Below are positions 15,639-24,017 of a stretch of 33,979 nt of DNA, one piece after another (position 1 is the first letter of the stretch; every line of letters starts with the position of its first letter). The DNA is from Pontibacterium granulatum (GTDB lineage Bacteria; Pseudomonadota; Gammaproteobacteria; Pseudomonadales; Balneatricaceae): assembly GCF_029961155.1 (NCBI RefSeq), contig NZ_JASBRH010000036.1, positions 1-33,979 on the forward strand, written 5' to 3'. The notes below the pieces were generated by a model. It did no database searches. It saw only the letters and a list, made by a program, of their open reading frames with translations, and was not told the origin of the DNA. Both the position numbers and the translations under genes were made by a program.

Positions 15639-17066
15639 TCAGGCCGCGTTGTGCATGTTGTTGCCGTTTTCAATCAGCGCCTGATGCAACGCGATAATCG
15701 CCTGCTCGTAATCTTCCTCGTTGACGATGCACTGCATCTCTACCTGGCGAATAGACTGATGTAAGGCCTGAACGCTGATACCAGCGTCAGCCAGTGCAGT
15801 TACGGTACGCGCCAGAATGCCTTTCACCTTCATGTGTGAACCGATTGCGGAAACAATCGCCAGGTTGTGAAGCTGAACCGCACCTTCCGGGTATTTGTCT
15901 TCGATCAGACGGGTCGCGCGATTTACCATCTTCAGAGAGCCAGCCACGTAGTAGGTGATACTGTTCGCATCCGCGTCTTTGTTCACGACATACAGTTTCA
16001 ACTGACGCAGCAGCGTGGAGATCTCAATGTCATAACCTGCATCCCCCAACATCTCCTGGTCGAAGATCTCGATACCAAAAACATCCTTGCGGCCCGCGAC
16101 AATTTCAACACGCGGTACTTCACTACGGTAATCCTGGCTGATCAGGGTACCTTCGTCTTCTGGTTGGAATGCGTTCTTGATACGCAACTGAACACCACAA
16201 CGGCGCAAACCTTTAGCCGCTTTCGGGTGGATTGCCTCCATCCCCAGATTGGACAGCTGATCCGCTACATCGTAGTTGGTGCGACCAATGGTTACGACGT
16301 TGTCCGGGCCTACCAGCATTGGGTCAGCAGAGCTCAGGTGGTATTCCTTGTGGATAATCGCTTCCTCTGCACCGGTAACCGTCGCAATGGCACTAAAGGT
16401 CATTTCGCTGTAACCACGGTCGAACGTGTTCATCAGACCTTCTTCGCAGTGGGTGTAACCGGTCGCAATTACCAGTTCTTTATCGAACTCGATACCGTCG
16501 AACTGCTTTGCAACCATCTCTTCAAATGGCAGCGGGGTTGCCATGTGCCAGCCGGTCAGGTCAACAAAACGTGCATTTACACCGGCTTTACGCAGCGCCA
16601 GTACAGAGTTGTAAGCACTGTGGGCTTCACCGATGGAGGCCAGCATCTCGCGCACCTTCATCAGGTGCTCTTCCAACTGGAAGTGGCCGTAAGAGCAAAG
16701 GTGGTGCAGACTCTTCATGCAATCGCGCACATCGTTCAGGCGTTCGGCAACGAAGTTGTTGGCTGCGGTCAGCTCGTATTCGCTCTCGCCAAACAGTTCC
16801 GCGTTGATCTCCTGCATGTTGACCTGCAGCTTGTTCAGCGCTTCAACCCAGGCTTCTTCGCTCTCCGCATTGGCAAAGCGTGCGTAAACGCCAGGCTCAC
16901 CGGTTTTCTTGTGTTCCAGCAACTGGTTGGTAATACCGCCGTATGCAGACACCACAAAAATTCGGTTATACAGCTGATCTTCACTACGGTTACCGATCAG
17001 AATAGTGTCCATCAATTCCTGGAAGCGGCTCATGGACGTGCCGCCGATCTTTTCGACTGTATGCAT
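15639..17066 (-). CDS. Aspartate kinase of the ectoine-associated (Ask_Ect) type
   Basis: A 475-residue aspartokinase (aspartate to 4-phosphoaspartate). The opening MHTVEKIGGTSMSRF and the motif FVVSAYGGITN... are those of the Ask_Ect subclass found next to ectABC in halotolerant bacteria, unlike the common LysC-type start. The kinase domain spans about residues 1-300 with TFDRGYSEMTFSAIA. Two ACT-type segments follow, the second with GILARTVTALADAGISVQ. Ask_Ect enzymes are usually less sensitive to lysine and threonine feedback. No ectA, ectB or ectC lies nearby, so it may serve general aspartate-family synthesis or a distant ectoine locus. The ribosome site is weak. It stands alone with a terminator behind it. 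Confidence 0.85.
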   Translation of the reverse strand: MHTVEKIGGTSMSRFQELMDTILIGNRSEDQLYNRIFVVSAYGGITNQLLEHKKTGEPGVYARFANAESEEAWVEALNKLQVNMQEINAELFGESEYELTAANNFVAERLNDVRDCMKSLHHLCSYGHFQLEEHLMKVREMLASIGEAHSAYNSVLALRKAGVNARFVDLTGWHMATPLPFEEMVAKQFDGIEFDKELVIATGYTHCEEGLMNTFDRGYSEMTFSAIATVTGAEEAIIHKEYHLSSADPMLVGPDNVVTIGRTNYDVADQLSNLGMEAIHPKAAKGLRRCGVQLRIKNAFQPEDEGTLISQDYRSEVPRVEIVAGRKDVFGIEIFDQEMLGDAGYDIEISTLLRQLKLYVVNKDADANSITYYVAGSLKMVNRATRLIEDKYPEGAVQLHNLAIVSAIGSHMKVKGILARTVTALADAGISVQALHQSIRQVEMQCIVNEEDYEQAIIALHQALIENGNNMHNAA

Positions 17067-17277
17067 ACTTAACTTCGGTTTCTCAGTTACTGCCGTTTGG
17101 GTTTCGCACTGTGAGTGAGCACAAACCTGCCCCGCTCTGAAGCGTTCGCAAAATAATCATCCCACCCGATCGCGAAAATACGGAAAAATGTGGCGCAAAA
17201 TTATACACCAAAAGTATGAATAAGTGAGTAGTCGCCCATTAACCTATTGGCTAATAACTGTATGTCTGAGGAATGGA

Positions 17278-18018
17278 TCAGCTTTTGCCGGCTGACGGTC
17301 CAACCACCCGATTGCGCCCTTCATTTTTCGCCCAGTACAAGCGCTCGTCGGTCCGGTGCATCAGATCGGCGTAGGATTCCCCTTTCCGCAACTGAGAAAC
17401 ACCAAAGCTAGCGGTTACCGCACGATCAAGACCAAAGCTTTCGGTTTCCACCTGCAGGCGCAGACGCTCAGCAATATCCGTTGCCAAATCACCATCGGTT
17501 TCGGTAACGATCAGCATAAACTCCTCACCTCCAATACGCGCCAGATAATCGTAGCTACGCACATACTGCCCAACACTGCGCACAAACTGCTGAAGCACCC
17601 GATCACCGGTGGGATGCCCGTAGGTATCGTTGATCAGCTTAAAATGGTCGATATCAAAAACAATCAGGGAAAGTGGAGACCCTGAGCGGTGGGAGCGGCG
17701 TACTTCGTTGATCAGGATCTCGAGGGCTCGACGCCGGTTGAGCACGCCGGTGAGTGAATCGGTACCCGCCTGGGATACCAGAGTTTCGATCTCGCGCTTG
17801 CGTCGTAGCGCGAATACGAACAAATAAAGCGGCAGAATAAACATCAAGCTGAACACAATATCAGCCAGATACAGACCTTCAATGCTGTCCAGAAAGCCGA
17901 AAACCCGATTCGCTGCATCAAATTCGATGTTCAGCAGAATGATTCCGAGGAACAGGGGGCTGCAAAACAACAGCTCCTTCCAGAGCCGCCTTTGCTTAAG
18001 AAACCGGTGACTATTCAA
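17278..18018 (-). CDS. Membrane-anchored diguanylate cyclase with intact GGEEF and I-site
   Basis: A 246-residue inner-membrane enzyme. Two hydrophobic spans (about 16-31 and 52-71) come first, then a basic RRKRE boundary and a GGDEF domain from about residue 85. The domain has FDIDHFKLINDTYGH (121-135) for metal and substrate, GGEEF at 163-167, and the inhibitory RSYD at 154-157 exactly five residues earlier. It should make c-di-GMP from two GTP and be limited by product. No sensor domain other than the membrane part is present. The start is TTG 18018 with AGAGG upstream at long spacing, so the N-terminus is not certain. It is monocistronic. Confidence 0.88.
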   Translation of the reverse strand: MNSHRFLKQRRLWKELLFCSPLFLGIILLNIEFDAANRVFGFLDSIEGLYLADIVFSLMFILPLYLFVFALRRKREIETLVSQAGTDSLTGVLNRRRALEILINEVRRSHRSGSPLSLIVFDIDHFKLINDTYGHPTGDRVLQQFVRSVGQYVRSYDYLARIGGEEFMLIVTETDGDLATDIAERLRLQVETESFGLDRAVTASFGVSQLRKGESYADLMHRTDERLYWAKNEGRNRVVGPSAGKS

Positions 18019-18208
18019 ACGCTCATTTAACCTCTAACTGCGTGCCAAGCCTTTATAATTTGGCACTTCAGGCCCTATTCCCAAAAAATATTGTAGCGCG
18101 ATTATCCTTAAACCTAAAACATATAGGGAGCCTGACCTGACAGATCCTCCCCCTCTTATCGGCAGTCAAAACTGAATCCATAGCGCCCAGTGCGAGCAAC
18201 GTCTGAAA

Positions 18209-18250
18209 TTGACTTCCATCAATCGCCGGATCTGATGTTTCGGCTACTGT
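18209..18250 (+). promoter_or_regulatory. FNR/Anr-type box with correctly placed -10 for the hemerythrin gene
   Basis: TTGACTTCCATCAA (18209-18222) differs from TTGAT-N4-ATCAA at one base. TACTGT at 18245-18250 lies where the -10 of a class II FNR promoter should be: start near 18257, box centred close to -41.5. An oxygen-responsive promoter suits a hemerythrin gene. This is inferred from sequence only. Confidence 0.5.
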
Positions 18251-18284
18251 GACCTCGCTAATTCATCTATATCGGAGTCCCATT

Positions 18285-18707
18285 ATGAGCAGCCTGCCGC
18301 TGACAAACATTCCAAGCGTGATGCTTGATTTCATGAACGACGACCACCGAGAAGCTACTCTGATGACCAACAAGCTACACACCCTGCTGTTGGACGCTCG
18401 AGAGGTAGAAGATTTCGACCGCGATCTAATCACTGCTGCTCTGACTGAAATCTACACACACGACAAGGAACACTTCGCCCGTGAAGAGGCTGAAATGGAA
18501 CGCACCGGTTTCCCTGCGTACGGCTGCCACAAAGGCGAGCACGAGCGCGTATTGAACGAACTGCAGGATGTACTCAATGCCTGGCAGGACGGTATGCCCC
18601 CGGAAGCCCTGGAAACCTACCTGAGCGAAACCATGGTTCCGTGGTTTATCAACCACATCAATACCATGGATACAGTGACGGCGATGTTTGTTTCACGACA
18701 AGGTTAA
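18285..18707 (+). CDS. Bacteriohemerythrin-like oxygen-binding protein
   Basis: A 140-residue four-helix-bundle protein with the di-iron ligand pattern of hemerythrins. The ligands are His21, His63 and Glu67 (HxxxE), His82 and His86 (CHKGEHE), and His124 with Asp129 (HINTMD). Members bind O2 reversibly at a non-heme di-iron site in the cytoplasm and serve in oxygen sensing or delivery, and sometimes in NO handling. ATG 18285 follows CGGAG; the 12 codons upstream are out of keeping with the family. A single-domain protein with no attached methyl-accepting or GGDEF module. It is divergent from the diguanylate cyclase at 17278, so the two may share a signalling theme. Confidence 0.85.
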   Translation: MSSLPLTNIPSVMLDFMNDDHREATLMTNKLHTLLLDAREVEDFDRDLITAALTEIYTHDKEHFAREEAEMERTGFPAYGCHKGEHERVLNELQDVLNAWQDGMPPEALETYLSETMVPWFINHINTMDTVTAMFVSRQG

Positions 18708-18848
18708 AATTTTCAAGGCAATCACGAAACTTATCCAAACGTTCATTAATGGCAGCGTCTAAACTCATTTATAAGGAGCATTAAACGACGCCCTGTCTAT
18801 TTTTTGCGCTGTTTAAACTCTGATCTGAACGAATTTTATTCGCGTATA

Positions 18849-19018
18849 TTGAAATATACTGATATTTAGTTATAAAGTTCGTTCTCCTCTTTTATCAGGA
18901 GCCTGGCTAAACCGTGCAAGCACTTTGTTTGCTATGCGGTTTCATCCGGGAGAAGGGACTACAATTAATAAGCCCAAGTACCTGAGTATCTATTCCAATC
19001 ATGTATCTTGAGCTTATT
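18849..19018 (+). ncRNA. Promoter and long structured leader (or small RNA) before a small unknown gene
   Basis: A 363-base gap follows the hemerythrin gene. It contains a promoter-like TTGAAA (18849) with TATAAA 16 bases later, giving a start near 18880. Three stems follow: CTCCT/AGGAG (18884-18901), AAACCG/CGGTTT (18909-18942, extended by CCTGG/CCGGG), and AATAAGC-CAAG/CTTG-GCTTATT (18967-19018). TTCTCC of the first stem can instead pair with GGAGAA near 18951, so two mutually exclusive folds are possible. I do not recognise a riboswitch class. It may be the leader of the gene at 19071, about 50 bases further on, or a separate RNA. Confidence 0.4.
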
Positions 19019-19070
19019 TGAAGTAATAAGGACGTCCTGATCATCCGTTCGGTTGTGAATATAGCGCTTT

Positions 19071-19283
19071 ATGATAAACGACGAAATCAGTCAGAAACTG
19101 ATGCCACTTTCCCTGGAACAATTGGACCAGGTTCAGAAAAAACTGGAAGAATTGGTAGCCGAGAAAAAGGAAGCCAAAAAACGCGCCAGCCGTTTTCCGC
19201 CGGTCGCTACTGATCTCGATTCCCTTGCGTCCATGCAGGATCTGGATCTGAGCGGTCTGATGCGTGAGATTTCGCGCCGTTAA
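19071..19283 (+). CDS. Small coiled-coil protein of unknown function
   Basis: A 70-residue protein I do not recognise. A strongly amphipathic helix with LSLEQLDQVQKKLEELVAE (about 13-32) leads into the basic EKKEAKKRASRFPPV. The C-terminal third is acidic, with a repeated short pattern DLDSL/DLDLSGL, ending in ISRR. The helix resembles the oligomerisation helix of H-NS-like proteins in composition, but no DNA-binding motif follows, so I leave it unnamed. No good ribosome site lies close to ATG 19071, which weakens the start call; no better in-frame start is visible. It follows a long structured leader and precedes hisC by 158 bases. Confidence 0.55.
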   Translation: MINDEISQKLMPLSLEQLDQVQKKLEELVAEKKEAKKRASRFPPVATDLDSLASMQDLDLSGLMREISRR

Positions 19284-19441
19284 ACTGTCCTCCAGTTTTC
19301 TAAACAGCCACGCCATTTATAGGTGCCGCCACGCCTGCACAGGGTTTCGTTTTTGCGGATTTCATGCCCCGACTCTGGTATGCTCCAGCTGTCCTGTGTC
19401 CAGTGTGACACCCCACATTTACAGAGAAGATAGTCAGCACC

Positions 19442-20515
19442 ATGAGTAAATACTGGAGCGAGGCGATCAACGGCCTCACCCCTTATGTACCCGGTGAACA
19501 ACCAAAAGACACTGGGATCACTAAGTTAAACACCAACGAAAACCCGTATCCGCCGTCACCAAAAGCTGAAGCGGCGATCCGTGAATTCCCGATGGATCGA
19601 CTGCGCCTGTACTCCGATCCGGATTGTGGCGCACTGAAACAGGCACTGGCTGATCATTTCTCTGTCGATAAGCATAACGTCTTTGTTGGGAACGGCTCCG
19701 ATGAAGTCCTGGCGTTGACCTTTATGGCGTTTTTCCGCCAACCGCGTCCGCTGCTGTTGCCGGAAACCACTTACAGCTTCTACGACGTTTACTGCAACTT
19801 GTACGACATCGAGTACAAGCAGATCCCACTGCGTGAGGATTTCTGCATCGACTTGAACGATTACAACGAGCCGAATGCAGGGATTATCTTTGCCAACCCG
19901 AACGCGCCAACCGGACGCGCACTGGCGCTAAGCGAGATCGAAGCGCTGCTGCAGCATAACACCGAGTCTCTGGTCGTGGTTGATGAAGCGTACGTAGATT
20001 TCGGTGCTGACAGCGCTATTGAGCTGACCCGCCGTTATGACAACGTATTGGTGATCCAGACCTTCTCCAAGTCCCGCTCTCTGGCAGGTATGCGTGTGGG
20101 TTATGCGATTGGTCACGAAGATCTGATTGCAGGTCTGGAACGCGTGAAGAACAGCTTCAACTCCTACCCACTGGATATGCTGGCGATCGCCTCTTCCGTG
20201 GCGGCAATCGAGGACGATGCTTACTTCCGCGACACCACGCAGAAGATCATCGAAACCCGCGACTGGACAGAAAAAGCGCTGGCCGAGCTGGGCTTTATCA
20301 CCACGCCATCCAAAACCAATTTTGTATTTACCGCCCACCGTTACGTGGAAGCGGCTGAGTTGATGGGTTTCCTGCGTGCCAACAAGATTCTGGTGCGTCA
20401 CTTCAGCAAGCCGGGCATCGACAACCACCTACGCATCACCATCGGCACCCAGGACGAGATGCAGCTGCTGATCGATACCCTGAAGCAGCACCCTGACATC
20501 ATTGCGATGGGCTAG
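19442..20515 (+). CDS. hisC: Histidinol-phosphate aminotransferase
   Basis: A 357-residue PLP enzyme (imidazole-acetol phosphate plus glutamate to histidinol phosphate), fold type I. Matching elements are LNTNENPYPP (29-38), GNGSDEVL (83-90), NPNAPTG (152-158), VVVDEAYVDF (178-187) with Asp181 and Tyr184 near the cofactor, and the Schiff-base Lys210 in FSKSRSLAGMR. Some hisC-like proteins act on aromatic or arginine-derived substrates, but the length and the NPNAPTG/FSKSRSLAG set fit HisC. Here hisC stands alone, away from other his genes, as in many gammaproteobacteria. AGAGAAG precedes the start. A terminator follows. Confidence 0.9.
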   Translation: MSKYWSEAINGLTPYVPGEQPKDTGITKLNTNENPYPPSPKAEAAIREFPMDRLRLYSDPDCGALKQALADHFSVDKHNVFVGNGSDEVLALTFMAFFRQPRPLLLPETTYSFYDVYCNLYDIEYKQIPLREDFCIDLNDYNEPNAGIIFANPNAPTGRALALSEIEALLQHNTESLVVVDEAYVDFGADSAIELTRRYDNVLVIQTFSKSRSLAGMRVGYAIGHEDLIAGLERVKNSFNSYPLDMLAIASSVAAIEDDAYFRDTTQKIIETRDWTEKALAELGFITTPSKTNFVFTAHRYVEAAELMGFLRANKILVRHFSKPGIDNHLRITIGTQDEMQLLIDTLKQHPDIIAMG

Positions 20516-20531
20516 CATCCACGCGCTATCC

Positions 20532-20567
20532 AAACCTCAGGTGGCACCTGCCGCCTGGGGTTTTCTT
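20532..20567. terminator. Terminator between converging hisC and rnz
   Basis: AACC-t-CAGG-t-GGC pairs with GCC-g-CCTG-g-GGTT and is followed by TTTTCTTT on the plus strand. It serves hisC clearly and may also end rnz, whose stop lies 9 bases further. Confidence 0.8.
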
Positions 20568-20575
20568 TCAGACCT

Positions 20576-21601
20576 TTACCCGCTTTTACTCTCCACATCA
20601 CGTTTGCTGCGCAGACTCTCACACTGCAACTCCCCCTTGCGAGTCAGGTTGTAACGTTCCAGATCCGCAGCCATACGCAGGTTCCCGCTGTACAGCGTTT
20701 TAGCCTCTGCACGCAGATCGTCCACCGACAACCCTTTCTGCTCGCCCGTCACCGGGTTGGTGGCGGGTATATCGAGGTAACGCGGGCTGAAATGGGTCAG
20801 GATCAGGTGCGACAAGCCAACCCGCTCGGCAAACTCAGCAACCTGTGCCGCGGTGCTGTGTTGCGGCTCCGGCCCCACTTTGGCGGCGATCTCCAGCGTA
20901 TAGGTGGACTCATGTACCAGCAGATCAGCATCCTCGCACAGAGGTTCCAGCAACGCGGGCTGGTCATTGTCGCCTCCGACCACAACCACCCGCCCCTTGC
21001 GGGAAGGCTGCGAATAGCACAGGCCATCCAGAATACGCCCATCCTCCAGCGTGATGCGCTCCCCTTTCTGCAACCGGTTCCATTCAGGACCACTGGGAAT
21101 ACCCTCTTCACGCAACTTTTCCACCAGCAAGCGGCGCTCCACATTGGTTTCTTCAAAGCGGTAGCCGTAACTCGGCACCCGGTGAGATAATTTACAGCGG
21201 GTAATACGCATTCCTAGCGCGTCCCATACCAGCTCGTTGTCAGCCACATCGATGAAGTGCAGCTCATAGTCCAGGCTCAGCTCGGCAAACTGCATCATCG
21301 CCTGCAGAAAAGGCTCAAGCGCCCGTGGACCAATCAGTGTCAGTGGCTCAGCACGCCCCGACAACTGTGCCGATGCCAACATACCTGGCAGACCATAGCA
21401 GTGATCACCGTGCATATGGGTAATCAGTACCGCACGCAGTTTCAGCAGCGAAAGCGGCGCTCTGAGCAGACGATGCTGGGTTCCTTCACCACAGTCCACC
21501 AGATACCACTCCCGTGTGCGCTCCAACCCGACAGCGATAGCACTAACGTTCCGGCTGCGTGTGGGTGTACCTGATGAGGTGCCCAAAAAGGTAATCTGCA
21601 T
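20576..21601 (-). CDS. rnz: Ribonuclease Z
   Basis: A 341-residue metallo-beta-lactamase-fold endonuclease. THMHGDH at residues 61-67 is the core zinc motif. FLGTSSGTPT opens the protein, LSHRVPSYGYRF is the family's substrate-side segment, and HESTY, HSTAAQ and LTHFSPRY carry later ligands. RNase Z (ElaC) trims tRNA 3' trailers and has exonuclease activity in E. coli. It is about 35 residues longer than the E. coli form, partly by a charged C-terminal tail. AGGAGAA precedes the start. An AraC-type gene ends 25 bases upstream on the same strand, so they may be co-transcribed. Confidence 0.93.
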   Translation of the reverse strand: MQITFLGTSSGTPTRSRNVSAIAVGLERTREWYLVDCGEGTQHRLLRAPLSLLKLRAVLITHMHGDHCYGLPGMLASAQLSGRAEPLTLIGPRALEPFLQAMMQFAELSLDYELHFIDVADNELVWDALGMRITRCKLSHRVPSYGYRFEETNVERRLLVEKLREEGIPSGPEWNRLQKGERITLEDGRILDGLCYSQPSRKGRVVVVGGDNDQPALLEPLCEDADLLVHESTYTLEIAAKVGPEPQHSTAAQVAEFAERVGLSHLILTHFSPRYLDIPATNPVTGEQKGLSVDDLRAEAKTLYSGNLRMAADLERYNLTRKGELQCESLRSKRDVESKSG

Positions 21602-21626
21602 CGTTACTTTTCTCCTTTCAATGCCG

Positions 21627-22433
21627 TTAACTTGCGTCCGGCCCCGGCATTAGCTCAAGGCAATACTGCTTGGGCGGTTTACCCAATGCTTTACGAAACA
21701 TCGCCACAAAAGCACTGGGACTGCGATACCCCAAAATCAGCGCCACTTCGGTCACACCTTTGCCTTCCCCCAACAGTTTGACCGCCTCCTGCAAACGTAA
21801 CTGCTGCCGCCACTGGCCAAAACTCAAACCGGTTTCGCGCAGAAACAACCGGCCCAACGTGCGCCCGCTGGCACCCACATCCGCCGCCCATTCCTCCAGG
21901 CCACGGCTGTCGGCCGGATTATCCCGCAGCATCGACATCACCCGCACCACCCGCCGATCCTCCGCCAACGGCAGATAGAGCGACGACGGTTCCAAAGCCT
22001 GAAGTTCATCGCCAATCACCGCCATTAAGCGCGCTGCTGGGCTGTCCGGCAGGTAATCACGCCCATGACTGATCGCCCGGATAATCAACCCACGTAAAAA
22101 AGCGGAAACCTCCAACACGCTGCACTGGGTCGGCAGCGCATCAAACTGCCGTTGGTCGATAAACAGGTGGTGCACCTCCGCTGCAGATACCGCTATCACC
22201 TGATGCTCCATATCACCCGGCACCCATACCGCCTGTGTCGGCGGAATCACCCAGGTACCGTCGGCTGTATTCACCCGCAGCACTCCGGCCGAGGCGTAAG
22301 CCAGCTGCGCCCGGGGATGGGTATGGGGGATTACCTCTTCATTCCCTTGCATGACACCGCGCATACCCAATATCGGCCGCAACGGATCGTCGATACAGCC
22401 AATACCGCTGGGCGTTGTTTTTGTCTGTTTCAC
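21627..22433 (-). CDS. AraC family transcriptional regulator (cupin plus HTH)
   Basis: About 268 residues. An N-terminal cupin-like ligand domain (HTHPRAQLAYASAGVLRV, PTQAVWVPGDMEHQV) is followed by a C-terminal double HTH with ASGRTLGRLFLRETGLSF and VTEVALILGYRSPSAFVAMFRKALGKPP. I place the start at GTG 22433 because ACAGG lies just before it and because the perfect inverted repeat at 22443-22490 then stays non-coding; ATG 22472 and TTG 22499 would extend it by 13 or 22 residues. It is divergent from an SLC13 permease and upstream of rnz. It probably regulates the permease. The ligand is unknown. Confidence 0.85.
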   Translation of the reverse strand: MKQTKTTPSGIGCIDDPLRPILGMRGVMQGNEEVIPHTHPRAQLAYASAGVLRVNTADGTWVIPPTQAVWVPGDMEHQVIAVSAAEVHHLFIDQRQFDALPTQCSVLEVSAFLRGLIIRAISHGRDYLPDSPAARLMAVIGDELQALEPSSLYLPLAEDRRVVRVMSMLRDNPADSRGLEEWAADVGASGRTLGRLFLRETGLSFGQWRQQLRLQEAVKLLGEGKGVTEVALILGYRSPSAFVAMFRKALGKPPKQYCLELMPGPDAS

Positions 22434-22442
22434 AACATTACC

Positions 22443-22490
22443 TGTCCATTTATCGTATGCGTACCTTTTCATTAAGGCGCAGAATGGACA
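22443..22490. promoter_or_regulatory. Inverted repeat between araC-type gene and SLC13 gene
   Basis: TGTCCATT (22443-22450) is the exact reverse complement of AATGGACA (22483-22490), 32 bases apart. It lies just upstream of the permease start at 22520. Two facing half-sites fit an AraC-type dimer and a shared divergent control region. Confidence 0.55.
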
Positions 22491-22519
22491 CCTTAGCAAT
22501 ACAATGACGAGTTACGACC

Positions 22520-23884
22520 ATGCCCAAGCTCATTACCGCGATACTGACACTGCTGTGCGGTTTGCTCCTGATCATCCTGCAACCTGCGGGTCTGACGTTA
22601 CAGCAGGCCACCGGGGCAGCCCTGGTGCTGTTCGCGATCTTGTTCTGGGCGATGGCGATCCTGCCGGATTACCTCACGGCGCTGATCTTTATGCTGGCGG
22701 CGATCCTGTTTTCGGTCGCGCCACCCGAAGTGGTGTTTGCCGGATTCAGCTCGGCGGCGATGTGGCTCATCTTTTCCGGCCTGGTGTTTGGTATGGCAAT
22801 CAACAGCACCGGCCTCGGCCAACGCATCGCCGGTGCACTCAGCCATCAGGTCAATGGCAGCTATGTGCGTCTGATCAGCGGTATTGTCATCGCCTCGGTA
22901 TTGGTAGGCTTTGTGATGCCCTCCTCGCTTGGACGTGCCGTGCTGCTGATTCCCATTGTGATGGCCCTGGCCGACAGCTGCGGCTTTAAGCCAGGCAGCA
23001 AAGGCCGCACCGGAACTGCGCTGGCAGGCGCGTTGGGTTGTCACGTTCCCACGTTTGCCGTACTGCCGGCCAACGTCCCGAACATGGTGTTTATAGGCGC
23101 CGCAGAAACCATCCATGGCGTAACACCAGGCTATTCGGAATACCTGTTTCTGCACTTTCCGGTCTTAGGTTTTCTGAAAGCGGTGCTGATCATTGGACTG
23201 ATCCTGCTGCTGTTTCCCGATACGCCTCAGCACCAACCGGCTCAGACCACTCAAACAAGTGGTAACGGCGGCCAACGCAAACTGATCCTCGTGCTGGGCA
23301 CCGCGCTGGCGTTCTGGTTTACCGACTCAATCCACCACATTTCACCGGCGTGGGTAGGCCTTACCGCTGCGTTGTTCCTGCTGATGCCCGGAGTGGGTCT
23401 GGTGGACGGTAAGACATTCAACGACAAAATGAACTTCAGCCTGATGGTATTTCTGGCGGGGATTCTGGCTCTGGGCACGGTAATCAACACCACGGGGCTC
23501 GGTGGCGTCTTAGCCAATACCTTCAACACCTGGGTGCCGCTGAACCCGGACAATCCGGCCCTAAACTTCGCCTCCCTTTCCGGCTCTGCAATCCTCACCG
23601 CACTGGTGGCCACGTTGCCGGGAGTGCCGGCAGTATTAACCCCCTTTGCCGACCAGATGGCAGACAAAAGCGGTATGACACTGGAAGCGGTGCTGATGAC
23701 CCAGGTGCTGGGTTTCTCCACCATCCTGATGCCGTACCAGTCCGCACCGTTGGTGGTAGCGATGCAACTGGCCAAAGAACCTCTGCGCCATGCGATCCGC
23801 TTCTGCCTTATCTCCGGGGCGCTAACCATTCTGATTCTGCTGCCGCTGGACTACCTGTGGTGGCAATGGCTGGGCTGGATCTGA
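22520..23884 (+). CDS. SLC13/DASS family sodium-coupled permease
   Basis: A 454-residue inner-membrane protein with about eleven predicted helices. It resembles the divalent anion:Na+ symporters: an N-terminal cluster with PPEVVFAGFSSAAMWLIFSG, a mid-protein SS-containing VMPSSLGRAVLLIPIVMALAD re-entrant region (about 130-151), and a second half with GILALGTVINTTGLG. Substrates of the family include C4-dicarboxylates, citrate and sulfate; the sequence alone does not say which. Ribosome site is weak (GACGAG). It is divergent from an AraC regulator with a shared inverted repeat, so expression is probably induced by its substrate. Confidence 0.85.
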   Translation: MPKLITAILTLLCGLLLIILQPAGLTLQQATGAALVLFAILFWAMAILPDYLTALIFMLAAILFSVAPPEVVFAGFSSAAMWLIFSGLVFGMAINSTGLGQRIAGALSHQVNGSYVRLISGIVIASVLVGFVMPSSLGRAVLLIPIVMALADSCGFKPGSKGRTGTALAGALGCHVPTFAVLPANVPNMVFIGAAETIHGVTPGYSEYLFLHFPVLGFLKAVLIIGLILLLFPDTPQHQPAQTTQTSGNGGQRKLILVLGTALAFWFTDSIHHISPAWVGLTAALFLLMPGVGLVDGKTFNDKMNFSLMVFLAGILALGTVINTTGLGGVLANTFNTWVPLNPDNPALNFASLSGSAILTALVATLPGVPAVLTPFADQMADKSGMTLEAVLMTQVLGFSTILMPYQSAPLVVAMQLAKEPLRHAIRFCLISGALTILILLPLDYLWWQWLGWI

Positions 23885-24017
23885 CCAGGTCTTTACACAA
23901 ATCCAATCCGCCCGGATTGGGTAAAAAAGTGATACAGAAAATTGCATATTTTTCTGCTGCGGTTACACACAAAGGGGCGTACAATCGGCGCCCTTTTACG
24001 CGCCACACGGATTTTTC

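Noticed and set aside
15867-17072. Long plus-strand frame opposite the aspartokinase gene
   Set aside because: Antisense shadow with no domain; the aspartokinase is intact on the minus strand.
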